From positions 434,001-498,000 of the forward strand of contig NZ_VFML01000001.1 of assembly GCF_006715045.1 (NCBI RefSeq): 64,000 bases of DNA. The letters are read 5' to 3'. This DNA comes from Amycolatopsis cihanbeyliensis. GTDB taxonomy: Bacteria > Actinomycetota > Actinomycetes > Mycobacteriales > Pseudonocardiaceae. Each line of letters begins with the position of its first letter. Within the stretch, counting starts at the first letter, position 1. Made by a program: the position numbers and the translations under genes. Shown in pieces: positions 25,892-35,109 of the stretch. The notes under the pieces were generated by a model. It saw only the letters and a list, made by a program, of their open reading frames with translations, made no database searches and was not told the DNA's origin.

Positions 25892-28669
25892 TCACGTTTC
25901 ACCCGCCGCGACAACACCGCGCCGCAGCGAACGCACCGCATCCGCCGCGGCGGCGCCGACCGGGCTCTTCTTGCCCAGCACGTCCCGGATCTGGTCGAGC
26001 AGATCGATCACCTGCCGAGACCAGCGCACGAAGTCCCCCGCGGACAGCTCCTGCCCGTTGGCCTCGGCCGAGGTGAGCACCTTCTCCAGCGACTCGCCGC
26101 GGGCCCAGCGGTACACCGGCCAGGCGAACCCGGCGTCCGGCTCCCTGGTCCGGTCGAGCCGGTGCCTGCGCTCGTCCTCGGCCAGCTCCGACCACAACCG
26201 CACGGTCTCCTGCCACGCCTGGGGAACCGATCCGGAAGGCACGCGGGGCTCCCCCGCCGCGTCCCTGCGCGCCTCGAAGACCAGCGCGGACACGACGGCG
26301 GCGAGCTCGGGTGGCTTGAGCCCGTCCCAGACCCCGTGCCGGATGCACTCGGCCGCCAGCAGGTCGGACTCGCTGTACAGCCGGGCGAGCCGCTGACCGT
26401 GCTCGGTCACGCTGGCTTTCGTCTCCCCGTCCTGTTCCTCCTCGACCAGGTACCCGCGCTCGGTGAGCAACGCCCGGATCCGGTCGAACGCCCTGGCCAG
26501 CGAGTGGGTCGTGGCGGCGACCTTGCGCTCGAGTTGCTCGGTCTCCGCGGTGAGCCGCTGGTACCGCTCCACCCAGCGCAGGTTCGCCTCCCGCTCGGCG
26601 AGGCCATGGCAGGGATGCGCCCGCATGGCCCGCCGCAGGTCGGCCAGCTCCTCGTCCTCGTTCGCACCGGAGCGCCGCCGCTGCCGGCCCGGCTTGCTGA
26701 TCCCGGTGTTGCGCAGGGTCGAGGCGATATCCCTGCGCGTCTTCGGCGAGCGCAGCTCGACATGTTTGGGCAGCCGGACCCTGCCGAGTGCCTCCACCGG
26801 CGCCGGGAAGTCCGATACCGACAGCGGGCCGGACCAACGATCCTCGGTCACCACCACGGGACGCGGCTCGTGCAGCGGATCGAGACCGGGGTCGATCACC
26901 ACCGCGAGCCCCGCCCTGCGGCCCGCGGGCACCGCGATCACATCACCCCTGCGCAGCTGCTCGAGAGAACGGCTGGTCTGCGCCCTGCGGGCGGCGCTGT
27001 TCTGCTTGGCCAGCGCCTTCTCCCGATCCGAGATCCGCTTCCTCAGCTCGGCGTACTCGAGCATCTGCCGGAAGTCGCCGGTAACGGCCTCGGCGTAGCC
27101 GTCGAGCGCTTCCCTGTTCCGCTCGATCCGGCGTGCCGTGCCGACCACCGACCGGTCGGCCTGGAACTGCGCGAAGGACTGCTCCAGCAGCTCCCGTGCC
27201 TGCGCCGCGCCGAGCTGCGCGACCAGGTTGATGGCCATGTTGTAGCCGGGCCGGAACGAGGAGCGCAGCGGGTAGGTCCTGGTCGAGGCGAGCCCGGCCA
27301 CCTGTTTGGGGTCCACACCCGGCTGCCAGAGCACCACCGCGTGCCCCTCGATATCGATACCGCGCCGGCCGGCCCGCCCGGTGAGCTGGGTGTACTCACC
27401 GGGGGTGAGGTCCACATGGGCTTCCCCGTTGTACTTGACCAGCCGCTCCAGCACGACGGTGCGGGCAGGCATGTTGATCCCGAGCGCGAGCGTCTCGGTG
27501 GCGAACACCGCCTTCACCAGGCCCCGGACGAACAGCTCCTCGACGGTCTCCTTGAACGCGGGCAGCAGGCCGGCGTGGTGCCCGGCGACCCCGCGCTCCA
27601 GTGCCTCCCGCCACTCCCAGTAGCCGAGCACCCCAAGATCGCCCTCGGGCAGGTCCGCGGTGCGCTCGCGCACGATGCGGCGGACCTCCTCGACCTCCTC
27701 CGGGCTGTTCAGCCGCAGGCCGGAACGCACGCACTGCCCGACAGCGGCGTCACAGCCCGCCCGGGAGAAGATGAACACGATCGCCGGCAGCAGACCCGCG
27801 CGATCGAGCCGATCCACCACCTCGACCCGGGACGGCGGGCGGAACCGGGGGCCACGCGACTGGCCCTTGCGCCCGCGTGGGCCACGGATCCCCGCGGGTG
27901 CGTGCAGCCTGCCGACCTCCTCGGTGCGCCGCAGCAGGGCCGGGTTGATCCGGCTCTCCTGGTCCCCGTGCTCGCCCTGCTTGGTCGCGAACAGGTCGAA
28001 CAGCCGGTTCCCGACGAGCATGTGCTGCCAGAGCGGCACCGGCCGGTGCTCGTCCACCACCACGGTGGTGTCCCCCCGGACGGTGATCAGCCACTCGCCG
28101 AACTCCTCGGCGTTGCTGACGGTCGCGGAAAGGCCGACCACCCGCACGTACTCCGGCAGGTGCAGGATGACCTCCTCCCAGACCGCGCCACGGAACCGGT
28201 CGGCGAGGTAGTGCACCTCGTCCATGACCACGTACCCGAGGTCGGTCAGGGTGGACGACCCCGCGTAGAGCATGTTGCGCAGTACCTCGGTGGTCATCAC
28301 GACGATCTGCGCGTTGCCGTTGATCGAGGTGTCCCCGGTGAGCAGCCCTACCGTGTCCGAACCGTAACGCTCGGTGAGGTCACCGTACTTCTGGTTGGAC
28401 AGCGCCTTGATCGGCGTGGTGTAGAAGCACTTGCGGCCCTCGGCGAGGGCGAGGTGCACGGCGAACTCGCCGACCACCGTCTTGCCGGCACCGGTCGGCG
28501 CGCAGACCAGCACGCCGTGCCCGCCCTCGAGGGACTCGCAGCCCTGCCGCTGGAACTCGTCGAACTCGAAGGACGCCTCGGCCGCGAACCGGGTCAGCTG
28601 CGGGTACGCGGCGCGGCGCCGGAAGCCCGCGTAGGCCTCGGCAGGGGAGGGTGAAGTGGATGAGGCCAC
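25892..28669 (-). CDS. helY: Ski2/Mtr4-like DExH-box RNA helicase (HelY)
   Basis: This protein of about 925 residues has helicase motifs I CAPTGAGKT, Ia FYTTPIKALSNQKY, II MDEVHY, III VGLSATVSNAEEF, then VFATETLALGINMP and motif VI QLTGRAGRRGID. The remainder is a long C-terminal region with DSHCT-like elements. It belongs to the HelY/Mtr4 group of actinobacterial superfamily 2 helicases, thought to act on RNA. The GTG at 28669 (giving MASSTSPSPAEAYAGF) fits the usual N-terminus; an ATG at 28705 is an alternative. In mycobacteria helY directly precedes tatC; here six genes lie between them. Confidence 0.9.
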   Translation of the reverse strand: MASSTSPSPAEAYAGFRRRAAYPQLTRFAAEASFEFDEFQRQGCESLEGGHGVLVCAPTGAGKTVVGEFAVHLALAEGRKCFYTTPIKALSNQKYGDLTERYGSDTVGLLTGDTSINGNAQIVVMTTEVLRNMLYAGSSTLTDLGYVVMDEVHYLADRFRGAVWEEVILHLPEYVRVVGLSATVSNAEEFGEWLITVRGDTTVVVDEHRPVPLWQHMLVGNRLFDLFATKQGEHGDQESRINPALLRRTEEVGRLHAPAGIRGPRGRKGQSRGPRFRPPSRVEVVDRLDRAGLLPAIVFIFSRAGCDAAVGQCVRSGLRLNSPEEVEEVRRIVRERTADLPEGDLGVLGYWEWREALERGVAGHHAGLLPAFKETVEELFVRGLVKAVFATETLALGINMPARTVVLERLVKYNGEAHVDLTPGEYTQLTGRAGRRGIDIEGHAVVLWQPGVDPKQVAGLASTRTYPLRSSFRPGYNMAINLVAQLGAAQARELLEQSFAQFQADRSVVGTARRIERNREALDGYAEAVTGDFRQMLEYAELRKRISDREKALAKQNSAARRAQTSRSLEQLRRGDVIAVPAGRRAGLAVVIDPGLDPLHEPRPVVVTEDRWSGPLSVSDFPAPVEALGRVRLPKHVELRSPKTRRDIASTLRNTGISKPGRQRRRSGANEDEELADLRRAMRAHPCHGLAEREANLRWVERYQRLTAETEQLERKVAATTHSLARAFDRIRALLTERGYLVEEEQDGETKASVTEHGQRLARLYSESDLLAAECIRHGVWDGLKPPELAAVVSALVFEARRDAAGEPRVPSGSVPQAWQETVRLWSELAEDERRHRLDRTREPDAGFAWPVYRWARGESLEKVLTSAEANGQELSAGDFVRWSRQVIDLLDQIRDVLGKKSPVGAAAADAVRSLRRGVVAAGET

Positions 28670-28712
28670 GACGTCAGGGTTCCATATCCGCGGCGTGCTC
28701 CGCATGCGGTGG

Positions 28713-29069
28713 TCATTTTCCCGGGCCGGGAAGCGAGCCGAGCGGTTCCACGGCGTACCGCTCACCCCACCGGCGCAGTCGCGCCACGATCGGTTCCAGG
28801 CTGTGCCCGAGGTCGGTCAGCGCATACTCCACCTTCGGGGGCACCTCCGGGTACACCGTCCTGCGCACCAGGCCGTCGGTCTCCAACTCGCGCAGCTGGC
28901 GGGTCAGCATCCGCTGGGTGATCCGCGGCATGCTCCGCCGCAGCTCGCCGAACCGGTGGGTGCCGCCGCGCAGGTGCTCGACGATCACCAGTTTCCACTT
29001 GCCGCCGAGTACCTCCAGTGCCACCTCGACCGGGCAGTGCTCCGCCGTGTTCCGCACGCTGTCGCGCAT
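28713..29069 (-). CDS. HxlR family transcriptional regulator
   Basis: This 118-residue winged-helix protein contains EVLGGKWKLVIVEHLRGGTH (about residues 19-38), FGELRRSMPRITQRMLTRQL and YPEVPPKVEYALTDLGHSL. It has one Cys near the N-terminus (AEHCPVEV, residue 12), the redox-active position of this family. GAGGACGGG precedes the ATG. A -10 TATACT lies at 29110-29105 on the minus strand, and short dyad elements (TAGT ... ACTA) surround it. The natural target may be the alpha/beta-hydrolase gene just upstream or genes elsewhere. Confidence 0.87.
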   Translation of the reverse strand: MRDSVRNTAEHCPVEVALEVLGGKWKLVIVEHLRGGTHRFGELRRSMPRITQRMLTRQLRELETDGLVRRTVYPEVPPKVEYALTDLGHSLEPIVARLRRWGERYAVEPLGSLPGPGK

Positions 29070-29156
29070 GTGTGCCCGTCCTCATTCCGCCCTGACCTGC
29101 GTTAGTATACGAATCGACACTACGCTACAACCAACGGGGTACATGTCGTACGTATC

Positions 29157-29987
29157 CTACCGGGGGCGCTCCCGCTCGAAGGCCAACAACTCCTCGGCGA
29201 AGGCGCGGGGGTTGTCCTCGGGCGAGAAATGCCCCGCCTGCGGGAGGAACCGCAGTTCCGCGCCGGGCAGGGCCGCGGCCAGCTCCCGGGCCTTCTCCCG
29301 CGGGAACCAGGCGTCGTGGTCACCCCACAGCAGGCGCACCGGCACCGACAGCTCCGCCAACCGCGGCACCAGCGGCGCCGCGAGGTCCTCGTCGTAGCGG
29401 GCGACCGCCCGCCAGTACGCGGCGACACCCTCGGCGCCGCGCCAGGGCGCGAGGTACCCCTCGAAGATCTCCGGGTCCAGCGGCCGGTAGGTCGTCTGCG
29501 CGAGGTGCGCCGCGATCATGCCCTCGGCGATGTGTACCGGAAGCTGCCGCATCGTGCCCTGGTTCTCCCGCGCGAGGCGGGAGAAGTCGGTGACGAAAGG
29601 CGGGATCACCGCCGCGTCGGCGAACACGAACGCGCCCACCTCCAGGCCGTGGAAGACGTGCGCGCGCAGCGCGAAGATCGGCGCGAAGTCGAAGGCCACC
29701 ACGGTCGGCGCGGCCAGCCCCCAGTGCTCGAACAGCTCGGGCAGCCTGCGAGCCTGCTCGTCCCAGGAGATGTTCTGCCCCGCGAACCGCGCCGAGCTGC
29801 CGAAGCCGGGCCAGTCGAACACGTACACCCGGTGCCGCGGCGCGAGGTGCTCGACCACGTTACGCCAGATGTAGGACCAGTTCGGCGTGCCGTGCAGCAG
29901 CACGATCGGCGGACCCGCGCCGAAGGCGTCCCAGCGGATCTCGCCCTGCGGGGAAGTGAACGTTCGGCCCAGCTGCCAGTCGGTCAT
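29157..29987 (-). CDS. Alpha/beta-hydrolase (haloalkane dehalogenase/epoxide hydrolase-like)
   Basis: This 276-residue protein has oxyanion motif LLHGTPNWSYIWRN (about residues 29-42), cap region, and late catalytic Asp and His candidates in LLWGDHDAWFP and FLPQAGHFSPEDNP. At the nucleophile elbow, relatives usually have HDxGG; here the segment is VVAFDFAPIFALRAHV, keeping the Asp but changing the flanking His and Gly-Gly. GAGGAGG precedes the ATG at 29987. It is divergent from a GlxA-type AraC activator 109 bases away that may control it. The substrate is unknown. Confidence 0.82.
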   Translation of the reverse strand: MTDWQLGRTFTSPQGEIRWDAFGAGPPIVLLHGTPNWSYIWRNVVEHLAPRHRVYVFDWPGFGSSARFAGQNISWDEQARRLPELFEHWGLAAPTVVAFDFAPIFALRAHVFHGLEVGAFVFADAAVIPPFVTDFSRLARENQGTMRQLPVHIAEGMIAAHLAQTTYRPLDPEIFEGYLAPWRGAEGVAAYWRAVARYDEDLAAPLVPRLAELSVPVRLLWGDHDAWFPREKARELAAALPGAELRFLPQAGHFSPEDNPRAFAEELLAFERERPR

Positions 29988-30084
29988 GGCGGCCTCCTCG
30001 TGATCCTCGTATTCGGCGCATCGAACACCACGATCATGTCCGGCCGCGCTGACCTGCACGAGTGTCGTTGCCGCCCATCTTCAT

Positions 30085-30090
30085 TAAGAT
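30085..30090 (+). promoter_or_regulatory. -10 element of the AraC gene, likely leaderless
   Basis: TAAGAT ends 6 bases before the ATG at 30097, and no ribosome-binding sequence is present between them. Transcription would start at or next to the start codon. A clear -35 is not visible, as expected for an activated promoter. Confidence 0.45.
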
Positions 30091-30096
30091 CTCGCC

Positions 30097-31062
30097 ATGA
30101 CCGCTCCCACCGTGTCCGTGCTCGCCTACGAGGGCATGTCCTCGTTCGAGACCGGCATCGTCATCGAGATCTTCGGCCTCGTGTGGCCCGAGCTCGAGCT
30201 GGACTGGTACCGGCTCAGCGTCTGCGCGGAACGACCGGGCTCGGTCAGCGTGCTCGGCGGCGCCACCCTGTCCACCCCGCACGGCCTGGATACCCTTGCC
30301 GCCGCGCAGACCGTGATCATTCCGAGCGTGTCCGACGTGACCGCCGAGCCCAGCCCGGAACTCGTCGCCGGCCTGCGCCTGGCCCACCAGCGGGGCGCCC
30401 GGATCGTCTCGATCTGCTCCGGTGCCTTCGCACTGGCCGGGGCCGGCCTGCTGGACGGCCGCAGGGCCACCACACACTGGCGCTACGCCGACCTCCTACG
30501 CCGCCGGTACCCGCGGGTCCAGGTGGACCCCGGGCCGCTCTATCTCGATGACCGGGACGTGCTGACCAGCGCCGGTTGCGCGGCCGGCCTGGATCTGTGC
30601 CTGCACATCGTCCGGCAGGACCACGGCGCCTCCGTCGCCAACGCCGTCGCCAGGCGGCTGGTGGTCCCGCCGCACCGGGACGGCGGGCAGGCACAGTACA
30701 TCGAGAGCCCGGTACCCGCCCAGGCCGAGGACGACCGCGTCGCCAGGAGCATGACCTGGGCGCTGGAGCACCTCACCGAACCGATCACCGTGCGGACACT
30801 GGCCCGCCGGGCGTCCATGTCCACCCGCACCTACCTGCGCCATTTCGCCAGGTGCACCGCGACCAGCCCGATTCGCTGGCTGATCCAGCAACGAGTGCAG
30901 GCCGGCCTCGCCCTGCTGGAAACCACCGACGCCCCCGTCGAGGAGGTCGCCAGGGCGGTCGGATTCGACAACGCGATCACCTTCCGGCACCACTTCACCC
31001 GCGCCATGCGCACCTCCCCCTCGGCCTACCGCAGGACCTTCCGCACGGACAAGGGGTACTGA
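30097..31062 (+). CDS. GlxA family AraC-type regulator with DJ-1/PfpI domain
   Basis: This 321-residue protein has an N-terminal class I glutamine amidotransferase-like (DJ-1/PfpI) domain (about residues 5-180). Its elbow ISICSGAFALAGAGLLDGRR contains the Cys at residue 107 or so, followed by TTHWRYADLL. The C-terminal AraC double HTH (about 210-318) shows LARRASMSTRTYLRHFARCT and VARAVGFDNAITFRHHFTRA. Such regulators sense small molecules through the first domain. The divergent alpha/beta-hydrolase gene is the natural candidate target. Confidence 0.92.
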   Translation: MTAPTVSVLAYEGMSSFETGIVIEIFGLVWPELELDWYRLSVCAERPGSVSVLGGATLSTPHGLDTLAAAQTVIIPSVSDVTAEPSPELVAGLRLAHQRGARIVSICSGAFALAGAGLLDGRRATTHWRYADLLRRRYPRVQVDPGPLYLDDRDVLTSAGCAAGLDLCLHIVRQDHGASVANAVARRLVVPPHRDGGQAQYIESPVPAQAEDDRVARSMTWALEHLTEPITVRTLARRASMSTRTYLRHFARCTATSPIRWLIQQRVQAGLALLETTDAPVEEVARAVGFDNAITFRHHFTRAMRTSPSAYRRTFRTDKGY

Positions 31063-31105
31063 CGAGGGCCGTGTGCGCGGGCGTAGCGGATCGGGTTCCT
31101 CCGGT

Positions 31106-32437
31106 TCATCTCCGTTCGGCCCGCATGACAAGGCCATCGGGCAGCAGGGTCGTCGCGGCCAGCGGACGCACCGGGTGACCTGGCAGCGGGCGTAGCCGCC
31201 AGCTTCCGGCCAGCGTGGCCAGTGCCAGCGTGGTCTCGATGAGCGCGAACTGGTCGGCGATGCACTTGCGCACACCCCCACCGAACGCGAGGAACGCCTC
31301 CCGCGATGGCCCCGCCGCGCGCTCCGGCAACCAGCGGTCGGGATCGAACCGGTGCGGGTCATCGAACACGGCCGGGTCGTGCTGCACGATGTACGGGATG
31401 ACGAGTACCGGGCTTCCCGCGGGTACCCGGTAGCCGCCCAGCTCGACGTCGGCGACCGCGCGGCGGCTGATCATCCAGGCAGGCGGGTACCGCCGGAGCA
31501 CCTCGGAGATCACCCTCGCGGTCAGCCCGAGACGTGGCAGGTCGTCGTAGGAAGCCGACCTGCCACCGAGCGCCTCGTCGACCTCGGAGTGCAGCCGCGC
31601 CCCGAGATCCGGATCGCGGCCGAGCTCGTGGAACGCCCAGGCCAGCGTATTGGCCGAGGTCTCGCCTCCGGTGGCGAGCATGGTCATCACCTGGTCCCGG
31701 ATCTCCGTCTCGGAAAGGGTGTCTCCGGTGTCCGGATCCCTGGCCGCGAGGAGGGTGGCGAGCATGTCGGCGTCGTCGACGCCCGACCCGCGGTAGGTCG
31801 CGATGGCGTGCGCGACAGCGCCGTGCAGCCTGGCCAGCAGCCGGGCGTGACGCCGGTTGCGCGGTGTCGGCACCCGGCCGGTCAGTGCCCTCACCGGGTT
31901 GAACATCCGGCGCTGCACCTCGCGCAGCCCGAGCGGGAAGTCGCGGCGGAACTCGGCGTGCAGCGTGCCGAGCGAGGAGGGCAGGAGCGCCCGTGCGGTG
32001 ATGCCGAGGAGCAGCCCGTACATCTCGGTGCGGACATCGAGATGCTGGCCTTCGCGCCAGGTGTTCGACAGCTCCTCGACCTCCTGCCGCATGGCCTCGG
32101 CATAGCCCGCCATCCGGCTCCGGTGAAAGAAAGGCTGGAGAAGTAACCTTTGTCTGCGGTGGGTCTCCCGCTCCGAGGTGAGGAGGCCATTGCCGAGCAA
32201 CACGCCAAGTTGGGCACCGGCCTCGCCCTTGTCGAAATGGCGGGCCTGCACGACCAGCACCTCGCGGGCCATCTCGGCCTCGGTGACGACGTAGGCCGTC
32301 CGGGGGCCGAACTTGAGCCGCACCACGCTGCCCTGCCGGCGCAGCGAGTCGAGAAACGCCAGCCGGCGATCACGACGCATGTGCGGCAGGTGGCCGAGCG
32401 CTGGGAGCCTACCCGAGGCGACCGGGGGAGCAGACAT
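31106..32437 (-). CDS. Cytochrome P450
   Basis: This 443-residue protein shows the P450 signatures: I-helix ATGGETSANTLAW, K-helix ExxR in EVLRRYPP, and heme-binding loop FLAFGGGVRKCIADQFA with the axial Cys. The N-terminus is soluble without a membrane anchor, so it should be a cytoplasmic monooxygenase that needs a ferredoxin partner not present here. ATG at 32437 is used. It ends an operon-like string tatC-dagK-P450, starting 12 bases after the lipid-kinase stop. The substrate cannot be inferred. Confidence 0.92.
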   Translation of the reverse strand: MSAPPVASGRLPALGHLPHMRRDRRLAFLDSLRRQGSVVRLKFGPRTAYVVTEAEMAREVLVVQARHFDKGEAGAQLGVLLGNGLLTSERETHRRQRLLLQPFFHRSRMAGYAEAMRQEVEELSNTWREGQHLDVRTEMYGLLLGITARALLPSSLGTLHAEFRRDFPLGLREVQRRMFNPVRALTGRVPTPRNRRHARLLARLHGAVAHAIATYRGSGVDDADMLATLLAARDPDTGDTLSETEIRDQVMTMLATGGETSANTLAWAFHELGRDPDLGARLHSEVDEALGGRSASYDDLPRLGLTARVISEVLRRYPPAWMISRRAVADVELGGYRVPAGSPVLVIPYIVQHDPAVFDDPHRFDPDRWLPERAAGPSREAFLAFGGGVRKCIADQFALIETTLALATLAGSWRLRPLPGHPVRPLAATTLLPDGLVMRAERR

Positions 32438-32449
32438 GCCGACCACCCT

Positions 32450-33331
32450 TCAGCTCAGGACGGTGAGTGCGTCCGGTACGCACCGCGCCGTCAGCGGCAG
32501 CCCACCGAACGGCTCACCGTCGGCGTAGCCCGGCCAATCCGCCCCGGACAGTGTCACCTCCCGCGCCCGCAACGTGTGTACCGCCGGATGCTCGGCGTGA
32601 CGACCGGAGCGCAGCCTTGGCAACACCCGCGCCAGGTCCCGCTTGCGCACCCCGCCGACCACCGTCAGGTCGAACAGCCCGTCCCGTGGGTTCGCCGCGG
32701 GGCAGATCGGAATCCCTCCCCCGTACCAGGGCGTGTTGCCGACGGCCACCAGCACCGCCGCCAGCTCCAGCCGCTCGTGCTCGGTATGCACGACGATCTC
32801 CGCCGTGCGAAACGCCGCGAGCTCGGCAAGCACGGCAAGGTCATAGCGGCGCGGCCCGCTCGGCCAACGCAGCCTGTTCGCCCGCTCGGTGACGCCCGCG
32901 TCGAAACCCGAGCACAACACCGTGCCGAACCAGGTGTCCGCCACCCGGCCGAGGTCGATCCGACGTCGGCGACCCTCCCGGATGGCCGCCACCACCGCGT
33001 CCACGGCGGCCAGCGGCTCCTGCGCCACACCGAGCGCCCTGGCCAGGTCGTTCCCGGTTCCGGACGGCACCAGCCCGAGCGCCACCCCGGTACCGGCGCA
33101 GAACTGGACCGCCTGGTGCGCCGCCCCGTCCCCGCCGAGCACCACCAGCACGTCCAACCCCTCGGCGTGCGACTCCCGCATCAGCGCGCGGGACTCCTCG
33201 ATGTCGCGTGCCACCAGCAGGTCAAGCCGGTCCACACCGGCGCGGAGCCGGTCGGCGACGGTTCCGGCGATCCGCGCCGCAGCGCCACGCCCGGAGTCCG
33301 GATGGACGGCCAGCGCCGCATGTACACCCAT
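32450..33331 (-). CDS. Diacylglycerol/lipid kinase family protein (YegS/DagK-like)
   Basis: This 293-residue protein has the lipid-kinase catalytic motifs LVVLGGDGAAHQAVQF (about residues 60-75) and LVPSGTGNDLARALGV (about 88-103), and a C-terminal beta-sandwich with LAAVLVAVGNTPWYGGG. The N-terminal sugar-nucleotide-binding HPDSGRGAAA is present. It may phosphorylate diacylglycerol or a related lipid at the membrane. It starts 8 bases after the tatC stop and is likely co-transcribed with it. Confidence 0.88.
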   Translation of the reverse strand: MGVHAALAVHPDSGRGAAARIAGTVADRLRAGVDRLDLLVARDIEESRALMRESHAEGLDVLVVLGGDGAAHQAVQFCAGTGVALGLVPSGTGNDLARALGVAQEPLAAVDAVVAAIREGRRRRIDLGRVADTWFGTVLCSGFDAGVTERANRLRWPSGPRRYDLAVLAELAAFRTAEIVVHTEHERLELAAVLVAVGNTPWYGGGIPICPAANPRDGLFDLTVVGGVRKRDLARVLPRLRSGRHAEHPAVHTLRAREVTLSGADWPGYADGEPFGGLPLTARCVPDALTVLS

Positions 33332-33339
33332 AACCCGGC

Positions 33340-34359
33340 TCAGGTGATGTCGTCGGTATTCGCCGAGGCGTCACTGCCCTTGCCGCCGGCGGAGCCACCC
33401 TTCCCGCGGCGGGACGCCGAGGCCTCGGGCTCGTCCGGCTCGTCGATGCCGCTCGGCGTGTACTCGAACGGGGCCGCCTCGTCATCGGCGAGACCGTCCC
33501 AGCCCTCTTCCCTGCGCTTGCGCTCCAACTTCCGGTCGTGCAGGCGGGCAATCTGGATAGCCAGCTCGCAGAGCAGGACCAGCGCCACCGCGAGCGCCAA
33601 CATGGAGAACGGGTCGTTACCCGGTGTCGCGAAGGCCGCGAACACGAAGATCCCGAAGATGATGCCGCGCCGCCAACGCTTCAGCTGCTCGTACTTGAGC
33701 ACACCGACGCGGTTGAGCATCACCACCAGTAGTGGGAACTCGAAACTGACGCCGAAGATCACCAGCACCGAGAGCATGAACGAGATGTACTTGTCACCGG
33801 CCAACGCGGTGGCGAACTGGTCGCCACCGAAATTTCCGACCAGGAAACGCAACGCGGTCGGCACGACCAGGTACGCCAGTACCGCGCCCCCCGCGAACAG
33901 CACGCTGGCGAACGCGACGAAGGTCGTCGCGTACTTGCGTTCCTTCGAGTACAGGCCGGGAGCGATGAAAGCCCAAAGCTGGTACAACCACAGCGGCGCC
34001 ACCAACACCATGCCGCCGGCGATACCCACCTTGAGCTGGATCAGGAACGCCTCGAACGGCTGGGTCTGCAACAGGGTGCAGCCACGCCCCTCGAACTCGA
34101 TCCGTACGTCCTTGGGCAGGGCGCAGTAGGGCGCAGTCAGCAGATCGCCCAAGGACGGGATGGGGCCTACGCTGACACCGAACCAGATGAACCCCAGGAT
34201 GCCGCCGCCCAGCACGGCGAGCATCGCGTACGCGAGCCGCCTACGGAACTCGTAGACGTGCTCGATCAACGTCATCGTGCCGTCGGGATTGTACCGTCGG
34301 CTGCGCCTGCGGCGCGTGCTTCCACGCCGCTCACGCTTGTCGGAGGCAGGGTCTGCCAC
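33340..34359 (-). CDS. tatC: Twin-arginine translocase subunit TatC
   Basis: This 339-residue protein has six transmembrane segments and the TatC features MTLIEHVYEFRRRLAYAML (about residues 29-47; the Glu and Arg belong to the signal-peptide-binding site), IAPGLYSKERKYATTFV and FGVSFEFPLLVVMLN. Both termini are longer than in E. coli: a basic N-terminal Arg-rich stretch and an acidic/charged C-terminal tail, typical of actinobacteria. TatC recognises RR signal peptides and forms the receptor with TatA. It follows tatA by 74 bases containing a strong hairpin. Confidence 0.95.
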   Translation of the reverse strand: MADPASDKRERRGSTRRRRSRRYNPDGTMTLIEHVYEFRRRLAYAMLAVLGGGILGFIWFGVSVGPIPSLGDLLTAPYCALPKDVRIEFEGRGCTLLQTQPFEAFLIQLKVGIAGGMVLVAPLWLYQLWAFIAPGLYSKERKYATTFVAFASVLFAGGAVLAYLVVPTALRFLVGNFGGDQFATALAGDKYISFMLSVLVIFGVSFEFPLLVVMLNRVGVLKYEQLKRWRRGIIFGIFVFAAFATPGNDPFSMLALAVALVLLCELAIQIARLHDRKLERKRREEGWDGLADDEAAPFEYTPSGIDEPDEPEASASRRGKGGSAGGKGSDASANTDDIT

Positions 34360-34397
34360 GCCGAGTCCCGTTCTTGGTCAGTAAAGGATGGGAAGAA

Positions 34398-34431
34398 CCG
34401 TCCCGGCGACCAGGCGCCGCCGCCGGGACGG
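34398..34431 (-). terminator. Strong hairpin between tatA and tatC
   Basis: CCGTCCCGGCG (34398-34408) and CGCCGGGACGG (34421-34431) form a perfect 11-bp stem with a 12-base loop. It begins 2 bases after the tatA stop on the transcribed strand and lies 39 bases before the tatC start. There is no U-run. It may be a partial terminator that lowers tatC relative to tatA, or an mRNA stabiliser. Confidence 0.6.
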
Positions 34432-34433
34432 CC

Positions 34434-34790
34434 TCAGTGCGCGTTCTTCGAAGCCGAGTCCGCGGACGCGGGCGCCTGCTGCTTCTTCAGCTCGTCGAGC
34501 TGGCGCTGCAGGTCGGCCACTTGCTGGTCGGTGCCATCCTTCGCCCCGGACTGTGGCAACTGCTTGCTCTCCGGCTCCACGACCTCGGCGTCCGTGGGCT
34601 CTTCCGAGGTGGCCTTGCTGCCCTTGTCGTCCGAGCCGCCGCCCCCGCGCATGTCCTTGGTCTCGGCCTTGAAGATCTTCATGGACTTGCCGATGGACCT
34701 GGCCGCGTCCGGCAGCTTCTTCGCACCGAACAGCAGGATGACCACAAGCGCCACGATAGCCAGATGCCACGGCGTCAGGTTCGCGAACAT
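34434..34790 (-). CDS. tatA: Twin-arginine translocase subunit TatA
   Basis: This 118-residue protein has one N-terminal transmembrane helix (residues 3-21, [20 protein letters not shown]), the conserved [20 protein letters not shown] hinge and amphipathic helix (about 20-42), and a long charged, Gln/Lys-rich C-terminal tail that ends KNAH. TatA polymerises to form the Tat conduit. The ATG at 34790 has GGAGG about 6 bases upstream. It lies between the pafBC genes and tatC, as in mycobacteria. Confidence 0.95.
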   Translation of the reverse strand: MFANLTPWHLAIVALVVILLFGAKKLPDAARSIGKSMKIFKAETKDMRGGGGSDDKGSKATSEEPTDAEVVEPESKQLPQSGAKDGTDQQVADLQRQLDELKKQQAPASADSASKNAH

Positions 34791-34860
34791 CCTGGCCTCC
34801 TCTCTCTCACCCACGGATTCTACGTTGGTTTCCACCCCAGTTGGACACACCTTCGAAGGT

Positions 34861-35091
34861 TCAGCCCTGCTCCGAGACCAGAACCTCGTCGAGGTCCCCG
34901 CGACGCTGGGTCATCGCTACCCGCAACGCCGCGGTCCTGGCGCGCAGCAACCCGGTTCGATCCGTGGTATCCGCCACCACCATGCTCGCGGCGCGGTCGA
35001 ACCGGCGCAAGACCTTGGCCACCCGAAAGGTCACCACGGCGAGGACGCACACCCCGAACGCGACCAGCACCAGACTCAGCACGTACAGCAC
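34861..35091 (-). CDS. Small single-pass membrane protein of unknown function
   Basis: This 76-residue protein has one N-terminal transmembrane helix ([18 protein letters not shown], about residues 4-22), followed by a basic juxtamembrane stretch [14 protein letters not shown] and a helical cytoplasmic tail ending in [11 protein letters not shown] at 35091 is used; the TTG one codon earlier is possible. It sits between pafC and tatA on the same strand, 18 bases after the pafC stop and 70 bases before the tatA start, so it is probably co-transcribed with pafBC and tat genes. I do not recognise the family. Confidence 0.7.
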   Translation of the reverse strand: MLYVLSLVLVAFGVCVLAVVTFRVAKVLRRFDRAASMVVADTTDRTGLLRARTAALRVAMTQRRGDLDEVLVSEQG

Positions 35092-35109
35092 CAACCCACC
35101 GTACTGGTC

